Assembly (NCBI RefSeq): GCF_003202235.1
Contig: NZ_MASU01000005.1
Span: 868,001-932,000, forward strand
From: Prauserella flavalba
GTDB lineage: Bacteria; Actinomycetota; Actinomycetes; Mycobacteriales; Pseudonocardiaceae
Direction: 5' to 3'
DNA length: 64,000 bases
Shown here: positions 1-10,363 of the stretch, in pieces
Layout: every line of letters starts with the position of its first letter
Numbering within the stretch: position 1 is the stretch's first letter
The notes under the pieces: model-generated
Told to the model about the DNA's origin: nothing
The model's input: the letters and a program-made list of their open reading frames with translations, nothing else
Databases searched by the model: none
Program-made: the position numbers and the translations under genes

Positions 1-1067
1 GGCTTGGTGCGGCCGATGCGGGACACGATCTGCCCGCTGATCGTGGAGGACAGGAACAGACCGAGCACCATCGGCAGCGTCATGAGGCCGGCGTGCGTGG
101 GGGAGTAGCCGCGGGCGATCTGGTAGTACTGCCCGAGGAACACGGCGCCGCCGAACATCGCGGTGCCGACGGCGAGCGTGCCGAGCACCGCGAGCGAGAA
201 GGTGCTGTTGCGGAACAGCCGCAGCGGCACCACGGGCTCGCGAACCTTGGCCTCGACGACGAGGGCCAGCGCCAGTGCCACGACCGCGCCGCCGATGAAC
301 CACAGCGTCTCGAGCGACCACCACGCGAAGTTCTTGCCCGCCAGCGACACCCAGATCAGCAGCAGCGCCACGCCGCCGACGATCAGGGTCGCGCCCAGCC
401 AGTCGATCTTGACGTCACGCTTGAGCACGGGCAGGTGCAGCGTCCGGCCGAGGACGATGAACGCGAGGATCGCGATCGGCACGCACACCCAGAAGCACCA
501 GCGCCAGCCGAGCGCCGAGTCCACGATCACGCCGCCGAGCAGCGGGCCCGACACCGTGGCGACGGCGAACACCGCGCCGATGTAGCCGGAGTACTTGCCG
601 CGGTCGCGGGGGGCGATCATCGCGGCCATGACGGCCTGGATGAGCGCCTGCAGGCCGCCCATGCCGATGCCCTGCAGGGCGCGGTAGCCGATCAGCTCGG
701 GCATCGACTGCGCGAAGCCGCCGAGCACGGAGCCGACGGTGAAGATCACGATCGCGAGCTGGTAGAGCAGCTTCTTGCTGAACAGGTCGGAGAGCTTGCC
801 CCAGATCGGCGTGGTGGCCGTGGAGGTCAGCAGCATCGCGGTGACGACCCAGGTGTACTGGCTCTGGGTGCCGTCCAGATCGGCGAGGATCGTCGGCAGC
901 GCGTTGGAGACGATCGTGGAGGAGAGGATCGCCACGAGCAGCGCGAGCAGCAGACCGGTGAAGGCTTCCAGAATCTGCCGATGCGTCATGGGCTCGGTGG
1001 CCGGGGCGTGCACGGGCGCGGACGTAGTGAGCTCCTTGTCGAGAGAGACTGCGGGATTTCTCTCCAC
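1..1067 (-). CDS. MFS multidrug exporter (DHA2/EmrB-like), 3' end outside window
   Basis: This is a proton-driven drug efflux permease of the inner membrane. The reading frame runs off the left edge, so only about 355 N-terminal residues are seen. A cytoplasmic leader of about 30 residues precedes membrane segments beginning at 'GLLLALLVAILSSTIVSNAL'. The 'WGKLSDLF' loop between the second and third helices and the 'RALQGIGMGGLQAL' helix match the DHA2 (14-helix) family. The GTG at 1067 is chosen because it directly precedes the conserved part, but no good ribosome binding site is visible and the frame stays open upstream into the neighbouring pseudogene. An ATG 26 codons further in is an alternative start. 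The substrate cannot be inferred. Confidence 0.85.
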   Translation of the reverse strand, partial: MERNPAVSLDKELTTSAPVHAPATEPMTHRQILEAFTGLLLALLVAILSSTIVSNALPTILADLDGTQSQYTWVVTAMLLTSTATTPIWGKLSDLFSKKLLYQLAIVIFTVGSVLGGFAQSMPELIGYRALQGIGMGGLQALIQAVMAAMIAPRDRGKYSGYIGAVFAVATVSGPLLGGVIVDSALGWRWCFWVCVPIAILAFIVLGRTLHLPVLKRDVKIDWLGATLIVGGVALLLIWVSLAGKNFAWWSLETLWFIGGAVVALALALVVEAKVREPVVPLRLFRNSTFSLAVLGTLAVGTAMFGGAVFLGQYYQIARGYSPTHAGLMTLPMVLGLFLSSTISGQIVSRIGRTK

Positions 1068-1104
1068 GGTAACGCAGAAAACTTGTGTGCTGCAACTACA
1101 TATC

Positions 1105-1720
1105 TGCGCCGGGGTGTCGCCCAGCACGTCGAGCACTCCGCTCAGGCCCAGGTCAACGCCCCTTCGAGCCTCGCGAGTGAAGCTCTCCACACCGAGGGCG
1201 GCCGTGGCCGAGGCCGTGGTCCGGGCGACATCGTGACGCTCCGCAATGGGCAGGGGCGCGCCCACCGAGGCGCGCGGCCTCGGCCATGCCGAGCAGCAGT
1301 GCCGCGCGGGCGTGCTCGCCGCCGGGCGCGGCGGCACCGGCCAGCCCCTCCAGCGCCAGCGCGATGGCCCGCGGATCGCCCACCCGCTGCGCCGCCGTCA
1401 GCGCGGCCTGGTGCCTCGACTCGGCCGGCTCGGCGTCACCGCGCTGCTCGGCGACGAAACCCACCGCTCGCCGAACAGCTCCGCGGACTCCCGAGCGGCC
1501 CGCTCCGACTCGTCCAGCTCGCCCAGCGAGAGCAGGTGTCCCGCGCCGTCCGCCAGCGCGGCGGCCGTGCCCCAGCGGTCCCCGAGCGCGCGGAAGCCGG
1601 CCAGCGGCGATGGCACGGTCGTAGTGGGACTTGACGGCCTCCGCCGCGGGCCACGGCAAGGACAACTGGACGAGCCTGTGCGAGATCGTCAGGGCCACGG
1701 GCTGAATCCGTGCCGGGGGA
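1105..1720 (-). pseudogene. Remnant of a SARP/BTAD (AfsR-like) regulator C-terminus, frameshifted
   Basis: Pieces of a tetratricopeptide-type C-terminus like that of AfsR/SARP and LuxR-type ATPase regulators appear in three reading frames of the minus strand. '[20 protein letters not shown]' lies near 1600-1540. '[20 protein letters not shown]' with '[20 protein letters not shown]' lies near 1420-1260. '[20 protein letters not shown]' lies near 1259-1200. Order and spacing match the end of an intact protein, so at least two frame shifts must have occurred. The N-terminal DNA-binding, BTAD and ATPase parts are absent. The last piece is open into the following MFS gene. It is either a decayed gene or, less likely, an assembly with indel errors. 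Confidence 0.6.
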
Positions 1721-1737
1721 GACCCGGGCGTTCCCGC

Positions 1738-1775
1738 GGTGACGGAGCTGCTACCCGGGCAGCAGCTCCGTCACC
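1738..1775. terminator. Hairpin terminator overlapping the coxE stop codon
   Basis: A perfect 15-bp inverted repeat (arm GGTGACGGAGCTGCT at 1738-1752, its complement at 1761-1775) encloses an 8-nt loop. On the minus strand the first arm encodes the last residues of the CoxE-like protein and the TAG stop lies at the loop edge. The stem would therefore end transcription right at the gene end. No U-tract follows, as is common in actinobacteria. Confidence 0.7.
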
Positions 1776-3160
1776 AACCGCGACAGCTGCCGGATGTTGC
1801 GGCACTCGTACATCGGCACCAGCTCCGCGTACCGCAGCGCCGCCGAGTCCCCGGTGCCCCAGAACGTCCGCCCCTCCGGGTTGAGCCAGTACACGTGCCG
1901 CGCACGCTCGGCGATCCGGCGCAACGCCCCGAGATTGGGATCGCCGAAGTTGGTGCGGCCGTCGCCCAGGATCAGCACACTCGTGCGCGGACCAAGCGCG
2001 TCGGAGAACTCCTCGACGAAGCTGCCGAGCGACTCGCCGTAGTCGCTGCTCATGCCCCACCTGGTGACCCTGGCCTGTGACAGGATCCGCGTGGCCAGCC
2101 CCTCCGGCTCGTCCCTGCCCGCACTCACCAGCTCGGTGATCTCGTCGGTCAGGCCCACGAACGCGAAGCTGCGGATCTTGCTGAACTGGTCGGCCAGCGC
2201 CTGCGTGAGCAGCAGCGTGAACTGCGCGAACCCGGCCACCGACCCCGACATGTCGCACAACACCACCAGCTCGGGCCTGCCCGGCCGCCGGGCGCGCAAC
2301 ACCGGGCGCATCGGCACGCCGCCCGTGGCCAGCGAGCGGCGCAACGTCCGGCGCAGGTCGATCTGCCCGCGCCTGGCTCGCCGCCTGCGAGCGGCGAGCC
2401 GTGTCGCGAGCTTGCGGGACAACGGCTGGATCGTGCGCCGCATCGCCGCCAGTTGCTCCCTGCTCGCGCTCGTGAACGTCACGAGCTCGGTCTGCGGCGC
2501 CACGGCGTGCCGGGCGATCCGCTCTCGGCCGCGCAGCTCGGCGGTGCGGCGCCGCGCCTCCGCCTGCACGTGCTCCCGGAACGCCGCGAGCCGGGAGCGG
2601 GCCTCGCGCCCCGCGAGCGCCTCACCCAACCCGCCGTGACCGTCGTCGGGCCGGGCCGTCCGCATGGCGGCCAGCACACGGTTCAGCAGCGCGTCCGGGC
2701 GTACCTCGCCCAGCGTCTGGTACGCCGACCAGCCGCTGAGCCGCCGTGACCCGGTGCCGTTGCCGCCGCTGCCACCTTCGCCGACATCGCCGTAGCGGCC
2801 GAACGCCTCCACCCCGGCCGCCGCGAGGGCCCGCAGCCGCGCGTCGTCACCCTCGGCGAGCGCGGCCACGAGGGCGTCCCGCAGCTCGTACACATCGGAC
2901 GGTCGCTCGGCCGCCGACTCCGCGGACCCCACGGCGATGGGGAAGTAGAGGTCGAACACCGCGTCGAAGACACCTCGCTGCCCCGAGCGCCGCAGCACCG
3001 TCGAGGCCAGCGCCTCCCGCAACTGCGCGCGGTCGGCGAGGCCGAGCACGCCGATCGCGGCCGCGGCGTCGACGGTCTCGCCCGGCCCCACCTCGATCCC
3101 GCGCTCGCGCAGCGCGCCGACGAAGTCGACGAGCCGCGTGGGCAGCACCTCGGTGTTCAC
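1751..3160 (-). CDS. CoxE-like VWA-domain protein
   Basis: This 469-residue protein is of the CoxE/YehP-like family: a helical N-terminal half and a C-terminal von Willebrand A domain from about residue 297. The metal-ion-dependent adhesion site starts with DMSGS at 303-307, and a conserved '[12 protein letters not shown]' segment follows near 398. Such proteins work with MoxR ATPases as metal-cofactor insertion or complex-remodelling chaperones. The pairing here with an upstream MoxR gene (4-bp GTGA overlap, so translationally coupled) supports that role. The client is unknown; no CO dehydrogenase or other molybdenum enzyme gene lies nearby. It starts at GTG 3160. Confidence 0.85.
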   Translation of the reverse strand: MNTEVLPTRLVDFVGALRERGIEVGPGETVDAAAAIGVLGLADRAQLREALASTVLRRSGQRGVFDAVFDLYFPIAVGSAESAAERPSDVYELRDALVAALAEGDDARLRALAAAGVEAFGRYGDVGEGGSGGNGTGSRRLSGWSAYQTLGEVRPDALLNRVLAAMRTARPDDGHGGLGEALAGREARSRLAAFREHVQAEARRRTAELRGRERIARHAVAPQTELVTFTSASREQLAAMRRTIQPLSRKLATRLAARRRRARRGQIDLRRTLRRSLATGGVPMRPVLRARRPGRPELVVLCDMSGSVAGFAQFTLLLTQALADQFSKIRSFAFVGLTDEITELVSAGRDEPEGLATRILSQARVTRWGMSSDYGESLGSFVEEFSDALGPRTSVLILGDGRTNFGDPNLGALRRIAERARHVYWLNPEGRTFWGTGDSAALRYAELVPMYECRNIRQLSRLVTELLPG

Positions 3161-4044
3161 GGCGACGCCGGATCCAGCAGCTGGTCGAGACGCAGCTCGG
3201 CGGCCGCCTTGCGGTGGTCGGACTGGTACTTGAGGATCACGCCGAGGCTGCTTTCCACGATATCCTCGTCGAGGCTGTCGGCACCGAGCGCGAGCAGGGT
3301 CCGCGCCCAGTCGACGGACTCGGCGATCGACGGGGCCTTGCGCAGGTCCATCTCCCGCAGCGCGCCCACGACGCGCACGAGCGACTCGGCGAGCGCGGCG
3401 TCGAGCCCGGGCACCTGCATTGTCACGATGTCCCGTTCCAGGTCCGGCGCGGGGAAGTCCAGGTGCAGGAACAGGCAGCGCCGTTTGAGCGCCTCCGACA
3501 GCTCACGGGTGGCGTTGGACGTCAGCAGCACGAACGGCCTGCGCGCCGCGGTGATCGTGCCGAGTTCCGGCACCGTGACCTGGAAGTCGCCGAGCACCTC
3601 CAGCAGCAGGCCCTCCATCTCGACGTCGGCCTTGTCGGTCTCGTCGATCAGCAGCACTGTCGGCTCGGGGTTGCGGATCGCCGTGAGCAGGGGCCGGGGG
3701 AGGAGGAACTCCTCGCTGAACACGTGGTCGCGCGTCTCCCGCCAGCCCTCGTCCCGCGCCGCGGTGATCCGCAGCAGCTGCTTGGCGTGGTTCCACTCGT
3801 AGAGCGCCCTTGACTCGTCGATGCCCTCGTAGCACTGGAGCCGGACCAGCTCGCTGTCCGTGGCCGTGGCGAGCGCGCGGGCCAGTTCGGTCTTGCCGAC
3901 GCCGGCGGGACCCTCGACCAGCAACGGCTTGCCGAGCCGGTCGGCGAGGAAGACGGTGGTGGCCACGGCGGTCGAGGCCAGGTAACCTGCCCCGGCCAGT
4001 CGCTCGACGACCTCGTCGACCGAGCCGAACAGCGGTTCTTGCAC
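3157..4044 (-). CDS. MoxR-family AAA+ ATPase
   Basis: MoxR-type AAA+ ATPase of 295 residues, partner of the CoxE-like protein encoded next. Walker A GPAGVGKTE lies at 45-53 and Walker B 'VLLIDETDKAD' has its acidic pair at about 134-135. Sensor 1 'LLTSNATREL' and the sensor 2 region 'EALKRRCLFLHLDFP' follow. MoxR proteins use ATP hydrolysis to remodel or mature protein complexes together with a VWA protein. I prefer GTG 4044 over an in-frame start at 4098 because GGGGAGGG sits just upstream of it. The stop overlaps the coxE start, so the two form an operon. Confidence 0.88.
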   Translation of the reverse strand: MQEPLFGSVDEVVERLAGAGYLASTAVATTVFLADRLGKPLLVEGPAGVGKTELARALATATDSELVRLQCYEGIDESRALYEWNHAKQLLRITAARDEGWRETRDHVFSEEFLLPRPLLTAIRNPEPTVLLIDETDKADVEMEGLLLEVLGDFQVTVPELGTITAARRPFVLLTSNATRELSEALKRRCLFLHLDFPAPDLERDIVTMQVPGLDAALAESLVRVVGALREMDLRKAPSIAESVDWARTLLALGADSLDEDIVESSLGVILKYQSDHRKAAAELRLDQLLDPASP

Positions 4045-4124
4045 GAGCCCTCCCCGGGACGAGTGGATCCGCTCATTGTCGTCACGCCAAGACAGCACGA
4101 CGCCCTCGGGTGGCTCAGGTCACG

Positions 4125-4757
4125 TCAGCCCGCCACGCCGACCGGCCTGCGGATGGTGACCGGGTCGTCGAGTGCGGCCAGCATCGCGTGTGCGAGGTCG
4201 GCACGCGAGATCCGGTGTTTTCTCGCCACGTTGGCGCCGATCTCGCGCGTGTAGGCGGCGGTGAGCGGACCGTCGGTGAGCTGCGGCGGCCGCAGCACCG
4301 TCCAGTCCGTGTCGCTGCGCGCGATCTCGTCCTCCATCCGGGCGAGGTCGGCGTAGACGTCTTTGAGAGCCGCCAGCAGTACCCGGCGCAGGCCTCGGAA
4401 CAGCACGCTCTCGCCGGACGGGACCGGACCGACCGGCATCGCGCTCACGGCCACGAACCGCCGCACACCCGTATCCGCCATCGCCCCGAGGATCGCCCTG
4501 GTCCCCGCCGTGGCGATCCCGGCGCCCTTGCGGCTGCCCGCACCGAGCGAGGAGAGCACCGCGTCGCGATCCGCCACCAGCGGGCGCAGCGCGGTGGGAT
4601 CGGTGACATCCGCGGCCTCGACCACCAGGGATTCGTGATCGACCGGCAGCCTGGCCGGGTCGCGTACGACCGCGGTGACGGAGTGCCCCGTGTCGAGTGC
4701 CTGCCGCACGAGCTGTCTGCCGGTGCCGCCCGTCGCGCCGAAGATCGTCAGCTTCAT
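4125..4757 (-). CDS. NAD(P)H-binding SDR-like reductase (NmrA/YwnB type)
   Basis: Atypical short-chain reductase of 210 residues. The dinucleotide-binding motif GATGGTG lies at about 7-13, a 'DVTDPTAL' segment near 50 and 'SSLGAGSRKG' near 70. 'DTDWTVLRPPQLTDGP' near 150 is typical of the NAD(P)-binding (PF13460) group. The family contains flavin reductases and NADPH-sensing proteins, so the substrate is unknown. ATG 4757 has a strong GGAGGAG ribosome binding site. The gene diverges from the DHFR-like gene, and a perfect palindrome between them is a likely operator. Genes of this family are often controlled by an adjacent regulator, but none is encoded next to it here. Confidence 0.8.
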   Translation of the reverse strand: MKLTIFGATGGTGRQLVRQALDTGHSVTAVVRDPARLPVDHESLVVEAADVTDPTALRPLVADRDAVLSSLGAGSRKGAGIATAGTRAILGAMADTGVRRFVAVSAMPVGPVPSGESVLFRGLRRVLLAALKDVYADLARMEDEIARSDTDWTVLRPPQLTDGPLTAAYTREIGANVARKHRISRADLAHAMLAALDDPVTIRRPVGVAG

Positions 4758-4776
4758 GACTACTCCTCCTGGGGTT

Positions 4777-4794
4777 GGTGAGTACTTACTCACC
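4777..4794. promoter_or_regulatory. Palindromic operator candidate GGTGAGTA-CT-TACTCACC
   Basis: This perfect 8-bp inverted repeat with a 2-bp centre lies 20 bp upstream of the reductase start at 4757 and 69 bp upstream of the DHFR-like start at 4863. Symmetric sites of this size are typical for TetR, MarR or HxlR-type dimers. The cognate regulator is not encoded beside it. Confidence 0.6.
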
Positions 4795-4862
4795 AGGGTA
4801 GCGCCGATGAGTTTTCCCGGCCCCCGGAGTCTGCCCGTCAGCACACCGCAGAAGGGAAGCCT

Positions 4863-5507
4863 GTGAATCAGCTGCTGAGAGTCCAGAACTTCAACGTCTC
4901 GCGCGACGGATACGCCGCCGGTGAGAACCAGAGCCTCGAGAGACCGTTCGGCGATGTCGATCCCGGGGACATGTTCGCGTGGGCGGGGGCCACGGCGAGC
5001 TGGCCCATGCGGACCGACCCCGGCGGCAGCCGCGGCCTCGACGACTACTTCACGCGGGACTTCGCCCACAACATCGGCGCCGAGATCATGGGCCGCAACA
5101 AGTTCAGCCCGCACCGCGGCCCCTGGCGGGACCACGAATGGCGTGGCTGGTGGGGCGACGAGCCTCCGTTCCGCACTCCGGTGTTCGTCTTGACGCACCA
5201 CAAGCGTCCCTCGATCACCCTCTCCGACACCACATTCCACTTCGTCGACGGCGATCCGGCCACGGTCCTCGAGCTCGCGCGGGAGGCGGCGCAGGGCAAG
5301 GACGTCCGGCTCGGTGGGGGACCGAGCACCATCCGGCAGTTCCTCGACGCCGACCTCGTCGACACCCTGCACGTCGCGGTGTCGGCGGTGGAGCTGGGAT
5401 CCGGCGTGCGGCTCTGGGAGTCACCCGACGAGCTGCTGGACCGGTATCACCTGGAGGTCGTACCCAGCCCGAGCGGGGTGACCCATCATCTGTTCTGGCG
5501 AAGGTGA
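4863..5507 (+). CDS. DHFR/RibD C-terminal domain family reductase
   Basis: This 214-residue protein is of the dihydrofolate reductase-like family related to the RibD C-terminal domain. The N-terminal strand carries 'LLRVQNFNVSRDGYAAG', 'GAEIMGRNKF' lies near 74, 'TPVFVLTHHKRP' near 103, and the nucleotide-binding 'VRLGGGPSTIRQFLDADLVD' near 150-170 is characteristic. Members bind NADPH, but their physiological substrates are mostly unknown, and this is not the housekeeping folA. It starts at GTG 4863 after GAAGGGAAG. The gene diverges from the SDR-like gene and its 3' end overlaps the convergent PrmC-like gene by 22 bp. Confidence 0.85.
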   Translation: MNQLLRVQNFNVSRDGYAAGENQSLERPFGDVDPGDMFAWAGATASWPMRTDPGGSRGLDDYFTRDFAHNIGAEIMGRNKFSPHRGPWRDHEWRGWWGDEPPFRTPVFVLTHHKRPSITLSDTTFHFVDGDPATVLELAREAAQGKDVRLGGGPSTIRQFLDADLVDTLHVAVSAVELGSGVRLWESPDELLDRYHLEVVPSPSGVTHHLFWRR

Positions 5508-6259
5508 ACGTTCCCGCCGATGACGACGGCGGTGTCGTCGGAGGTGGCCACCTGCGGTCGCAGTCCCGCCGCCGCGAACGCCTCGACGGCCACCGGCGCC
5601 TGCTCCTCGCTCGTCTCGATGAGCAGGTGACCACCGGCCGCGAGCCACGGGGGAGCGCCCGCGGCGACCCTGCGCAGCACGTCCAGGCCGTCGGCGCCGC
5701 CGTCGAGCGCGATCCTCGGCTCGTGCAGCCTCGCCTCGGGCGCGAGCAGGGAGAGCGCGCCGGTGGGCACGTACGGCACGTTGGCGACGAGGACGTCGAC
5801 GTGGTGGCGCAGGGGAGTGGGCAGTGCGTCGAAGAGGTCGCCCTCGTACACCCGCGCGCCGGCGGGAAGGTTGCGGCGCGCACAGCGAACCGCGGCGGGA
5901 TCGATGTCGGCGGCGATCAGCGAGATCGGTCCGGCGGCGGCCACCGCGGCACCGACGGCGCCGGAACCACAGCAGAGGTCCACGACCACCGCGCCGGGCC
6001 GGGCGAGGGCGGCCGCCCGCTCGGCGAGGAACTCGGTGCGCTTGCGCGGCACGAACACGCCGGGTTCGAGCGCGATGCGCAGGCCGCGGAACTCGGCCCA
6101 GCCGACGACCTGTTCGAGCGGTTCACCGGCGCAGCGCCGGCGAACCAGCGTGGCGAGTTCCCCGGGCGTCCGTGCCGCCGCGGTGAGCAGGCGGGCCTCG
6201 TCCTCGGCGAACACGCACCCAGCGTTGCGGAGGGCGGTGACGACAGCGGAAAGGTTCAC
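5486..6259 (-). CDS. PrmC/HemK-like protein N5-glutamine methyltransferase
   Basis: S-adenosylmethionine-dependent methyltransferase of 257 residues resembling PrmC, which methylates the glutamine of the release-factor GGQ motif. An N-terminal helical domain (about 1-75) precedes a Rossmann domain with motif I '[17 protein letters not shown]' near 92 and 'IAADIDPAAVRCARRN' near 115. The catalytic NPPY loop is replaced by NVPY ('VANVPYVPTG'). This substitution is typical of a divergent actinobacterial PrmC-like subfamily, so the true target may not be a release factor. The gene stands alone on the minus strand and converges on the DHFR-like gene. Confidence 0.8.
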   Translation of the reverse strand: MNLSAVVTALRNAGCVFAEDEARLLTAAARTPGELATLVRRRCAGEPLEQVVGWAEFRGLRIALEPGVFVPRKRTEFLAERAAALARPGAVVVDLCCGSGAVGAAVAAAGPISLIAADIDPAAVRCARRNLPAGARVYEGDLFDALPTPLRHHVDVLVANVPYVPTGALSLLAPEARLHEPRIALDGGADGLDVLRRVAAGAPPWLAAGGHLLIETSEEQAPVAVEAFAAAGLRPQVATSDDTAVVIGGNVHLRQNR

Positions 6260-6308
6260 TGGGGAGCGACGCTACCGGAGTGGGTCATATCCGAAGTGAG
6301 GAGCGGCG

Positions 6309-6755
6309 ATGCGCAACGAGGCCATGCGGCGGCTGGACGTGCTGACCGGGTCGTGGCGGACGACGATGCGGAACGCGTGGTTCCTGGAGCCGCCGGACCG
6401 GGAGGTGCCCGGTTCGGCGACGGTCGAATGGCTCGGCGACGCGTTCGTGGTCTTTCGCTGGACGATGAAGGGCGATACCGGTGAGGCCACGAGCGAGATG
6501 GTCCTGGTTCTCGGTCGCAGCGACTCCCAGGACGCCTACACCGCGCTGTACCACGACGAGCGCGGTGTCTGCCGGGTCTTCGCCATGTCCTTCGAGGGCT
6601 CGCGGTGGATGCTCAGCCGCGAGGACCCCGACATGTTCCAGCGGTTCGTCGCCGACGTCGAGCCTGGCCGGATCGTGGGCCGCTGGGAGGCTTCGGGGGA
6701 TCGCGGGTCCACGTGGCGCAAGGACTTCGATCTGATCTTCGAACGCGCGACTTAA
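6309..6755 (+). CDS. Small beta-barrel protein of DUF1579-like type, function unknown
   Basis: A 148-residue soluble protein without signal peptide or membrane segment. The opening 'RLDVLTGSWRTTMRNAW' and alternating strand segments ('FEGSRWMLSREDPDMFQRF', 'GRIVGRWEASGDRG') suggest a lipocalin- or nitrobindin-like barrel as in the DUF1579 family. No catalytic residues can be assigned. The GAGGAG just before ATG 6309 supports the start. It is transcribed alone and faces the uvrA-like gene across a palindromic repeat. Confidence 0.7.
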   Translation: MRNEAMRRLDVLTGSWRTTMRNAWFLEPPDREVPGSATVEWLGDAFVVFRWTMKGDTGEATSEMVLVLGRSDSQDAYTALYHDERGVCRVFAMSFEGSRWMLSREDPDMFQRFVADVEPGRIVGRWEASGDRGSTWRKDFDLIFERAT

Positions 6756-6800
6756 CATAATGTAGCTTATCGGCACTTGAAACAAGGTGACGGGAGAGCG

Positions 6801-6853
6801 GCCCCCAAGGCCACCTTCGGTGCGCTCAACGCAACAAAGGTGGCCTTGGGGGC
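6801..6853. repeat. Palindromic intergenic repeat, copy 1 (convergent junction)
   Basis: Perfect 17-bp arms (GCCCCCAAGGCCACCTT at 6801-6817, complement at 6837-6853) surround a 19-nt loop. The loop itself contains a small hairpin TGCG-CTCAA-CGCA. The core AAGGCCACC/GGTGGCCTT and the TGCG...CGCA centre are shared with copies at 48078 and 55958. It lies between two converging genes, where it could terminate transcription from both sides. Confidence 0.85.
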
Positions 6854-6871
6854 AAGCAGGTCAGGCTCGGT

Positions 6872-9286
<2,415 letters not shown>

Positions 9287-9357
9287 CGGGGTCTCCATCG
9301 AGGTCGGGCAGTGTCGAGCGGTACGTCGAGCTGCGATTCCGGACTGTTACGGCAACG

Positions 9358-9768
9358 TCAGGCGAGCTGCTGGATACGGATCATGTTGCCGGAAGGGTCA
9401 CGGAAGGCGCAGTCACGCACGCCGTACGGCTGGTCGATCGGCTCCTGGACCACCTCGGCGCCGGCGGCCTGCAGCTTGTCGAACGTGCCGTCGACGTCCT
9501 TGGTCGCCAGGTTGACGCCGCCGTAGGTGCCCTTGGCCATCATCTCGGTGATGGTGCGGCGTTCCTCGTCGGTGATGCCGGGGTCGACGCCCGGCGGGTG
9601 CAGGACGATCGACGTGCCGGGCTGGCCGGGAGGGCCGACGGTGATCCAGCGCATGCCTTCGTACCCGACGTCGTTGCGGACCTCGAAGCCGAGGATGTCG
9701 CGGTAGAACCTCAGCGCGGCATCCGGGTCGTCGTGTGGGAGGAAGCTCGAGTGAATGGTGATGTCCAT
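9358..9768 (-). CDS. VOC-family (glyoxalase/bleomycin-resistance fold) protein
   Basis: A 136-residue vicinal-oxygen-chelate protein with the two-module beta-alpha-beta-beta-beta fold. 'DPDAALRFYRDILGFEVRND' opens the first module, and the chain ends with the usual 'RDCAFRDPSGNMIRIQQ'. Family members bind a metal and act as dioxygenases, lyases or drug binders. The substrate here is unknown. ATG 9768 is chosen; an overlapping GTG three codons upstream is possible. It is transcribed toward the uvrA-like gene, about 70 bp before it, so the two may be co-transcribed. If so, that would fit a resistance or detoxification context. Confidence 0.85.
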   Translation of the reverse strand: MDITIHSSFLPHDDPDAALRFYRDILGFEVRNDVGYEGMRWITVGPPGQPGTSIVLHPPGVDPGITDEERRTITEMMAKGTYGGVNLATKDVDGTFDKLQAAGAEVVQEPIDQPYGVRDCAFRDPSGNMIRIQQLA

Positions 9769-9869
9769 GTCGCTCACGCTATCCGCGGCCGCCGAGCCCG
9801 CGCTTCTCGATTCCTGACCGGTCCGCCGCCCGTTCAGGTGGACTCCCCCTGTTCCTCCGGCCGCGCCCG

Positions 9870-9894
9870 CCAATACGTCACCGTGACGTATTGG
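9870..9894. promoter_or_regulatory. Perfect 25-bp palindrome, candidate operator
   Basis: Twelve-base arms (CCAATACGTCAC and its complement) flank a single central C. The site is about 100 bp upstream of the VOC gene start and 23 bp past the end of the zinc-finger gene. Its A+T content in the arms and very short centre favour a protein-binding operator over a terminator hairpin. Confidence 0.6.
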
Positions 9895-9916
9895 GCGTGA
9901 CAGCCTGGATGTTGGA

Positions 9917-10297
9917 TCAGCGGAGTTGTTCGAGTTCGTGGGCGGCGTTGGCCAGCTCGGCGGCCATGCGGCGGAGCTCGTCCGTGGTCGCGCCGTCCTC
10001 GGCGGCCGTGACCACGTCCTCGGCGGCGCACCGCAGCTGGAACAGCCGGTCCTGCAGCGTGGCGATCTCGGTGTCGGACAGTACGACGGCATCTTCGGGC
10101 AGGCCGGTGCGCTGGACGGCGGCGCGGCGTTCGTAGGCGCGCTGACGGCACGACTGACCGCAGTAACGGCGCCTGCGGCCGACCGTCCCGCTCTGCTCGA
10201 GCCTGCGCCCGCACCAGCCACAGTGCTTCGGCACCGGTGTCCGCAACTCCCGCAATTCGTCACGTGACGCAACAACGGGTCCTGCCAGATCGCTCAC
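9917..10297 (-). CDS. Small CxxC zinc-finger protein, function unknown
   Basis: A 126-residue protein with a putative zinc ribbon: CGWC near residue 27 and CGQSC near 46, separated by an arginine-rich stretch (VGRRRRYC). A C-terminal helical region rich in Ala, Glu and Leu follows, possibly coiled-coil ('DELRRMAAELANAAHELEQL'). The basic finger suggests nucleic-acid binding. GTG 10297 gives the shortest protein that keeps the finger intact; an ATG at 10330 is possible. It diverges from the glycerophosphodiesterase gene. The family is recurrent in actinobacteria but I know of no described function. Confidence 0.6.
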   Translation of the reverse strand: MSDLAGPVVASRDELRELRTPVPKHCGWCGRRLEQSGTVGRRRRYCGQSCRQRAYERRAAVQRTGLPEDAVVLSDTEIATLQDRLFQLRCAAEDVVTAAEDGATTDELRRMAAELANAAHELEQLR

Positions 10298-10363
10298 GTG
10301 TCCGACCCTAGCTCGCCACCAATTGCTCATGCCGAGGCCACGCCGGGGCGGCACACTTGAGGC

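Noticed and set aside
6755-6776. A+T-rich stretch with ACATAATGT after the DUF1579-like gene
   Set aside because: It was considered as a promoter or attachment site, but no gene starts there in a fitting direction and no matching copy was seen.
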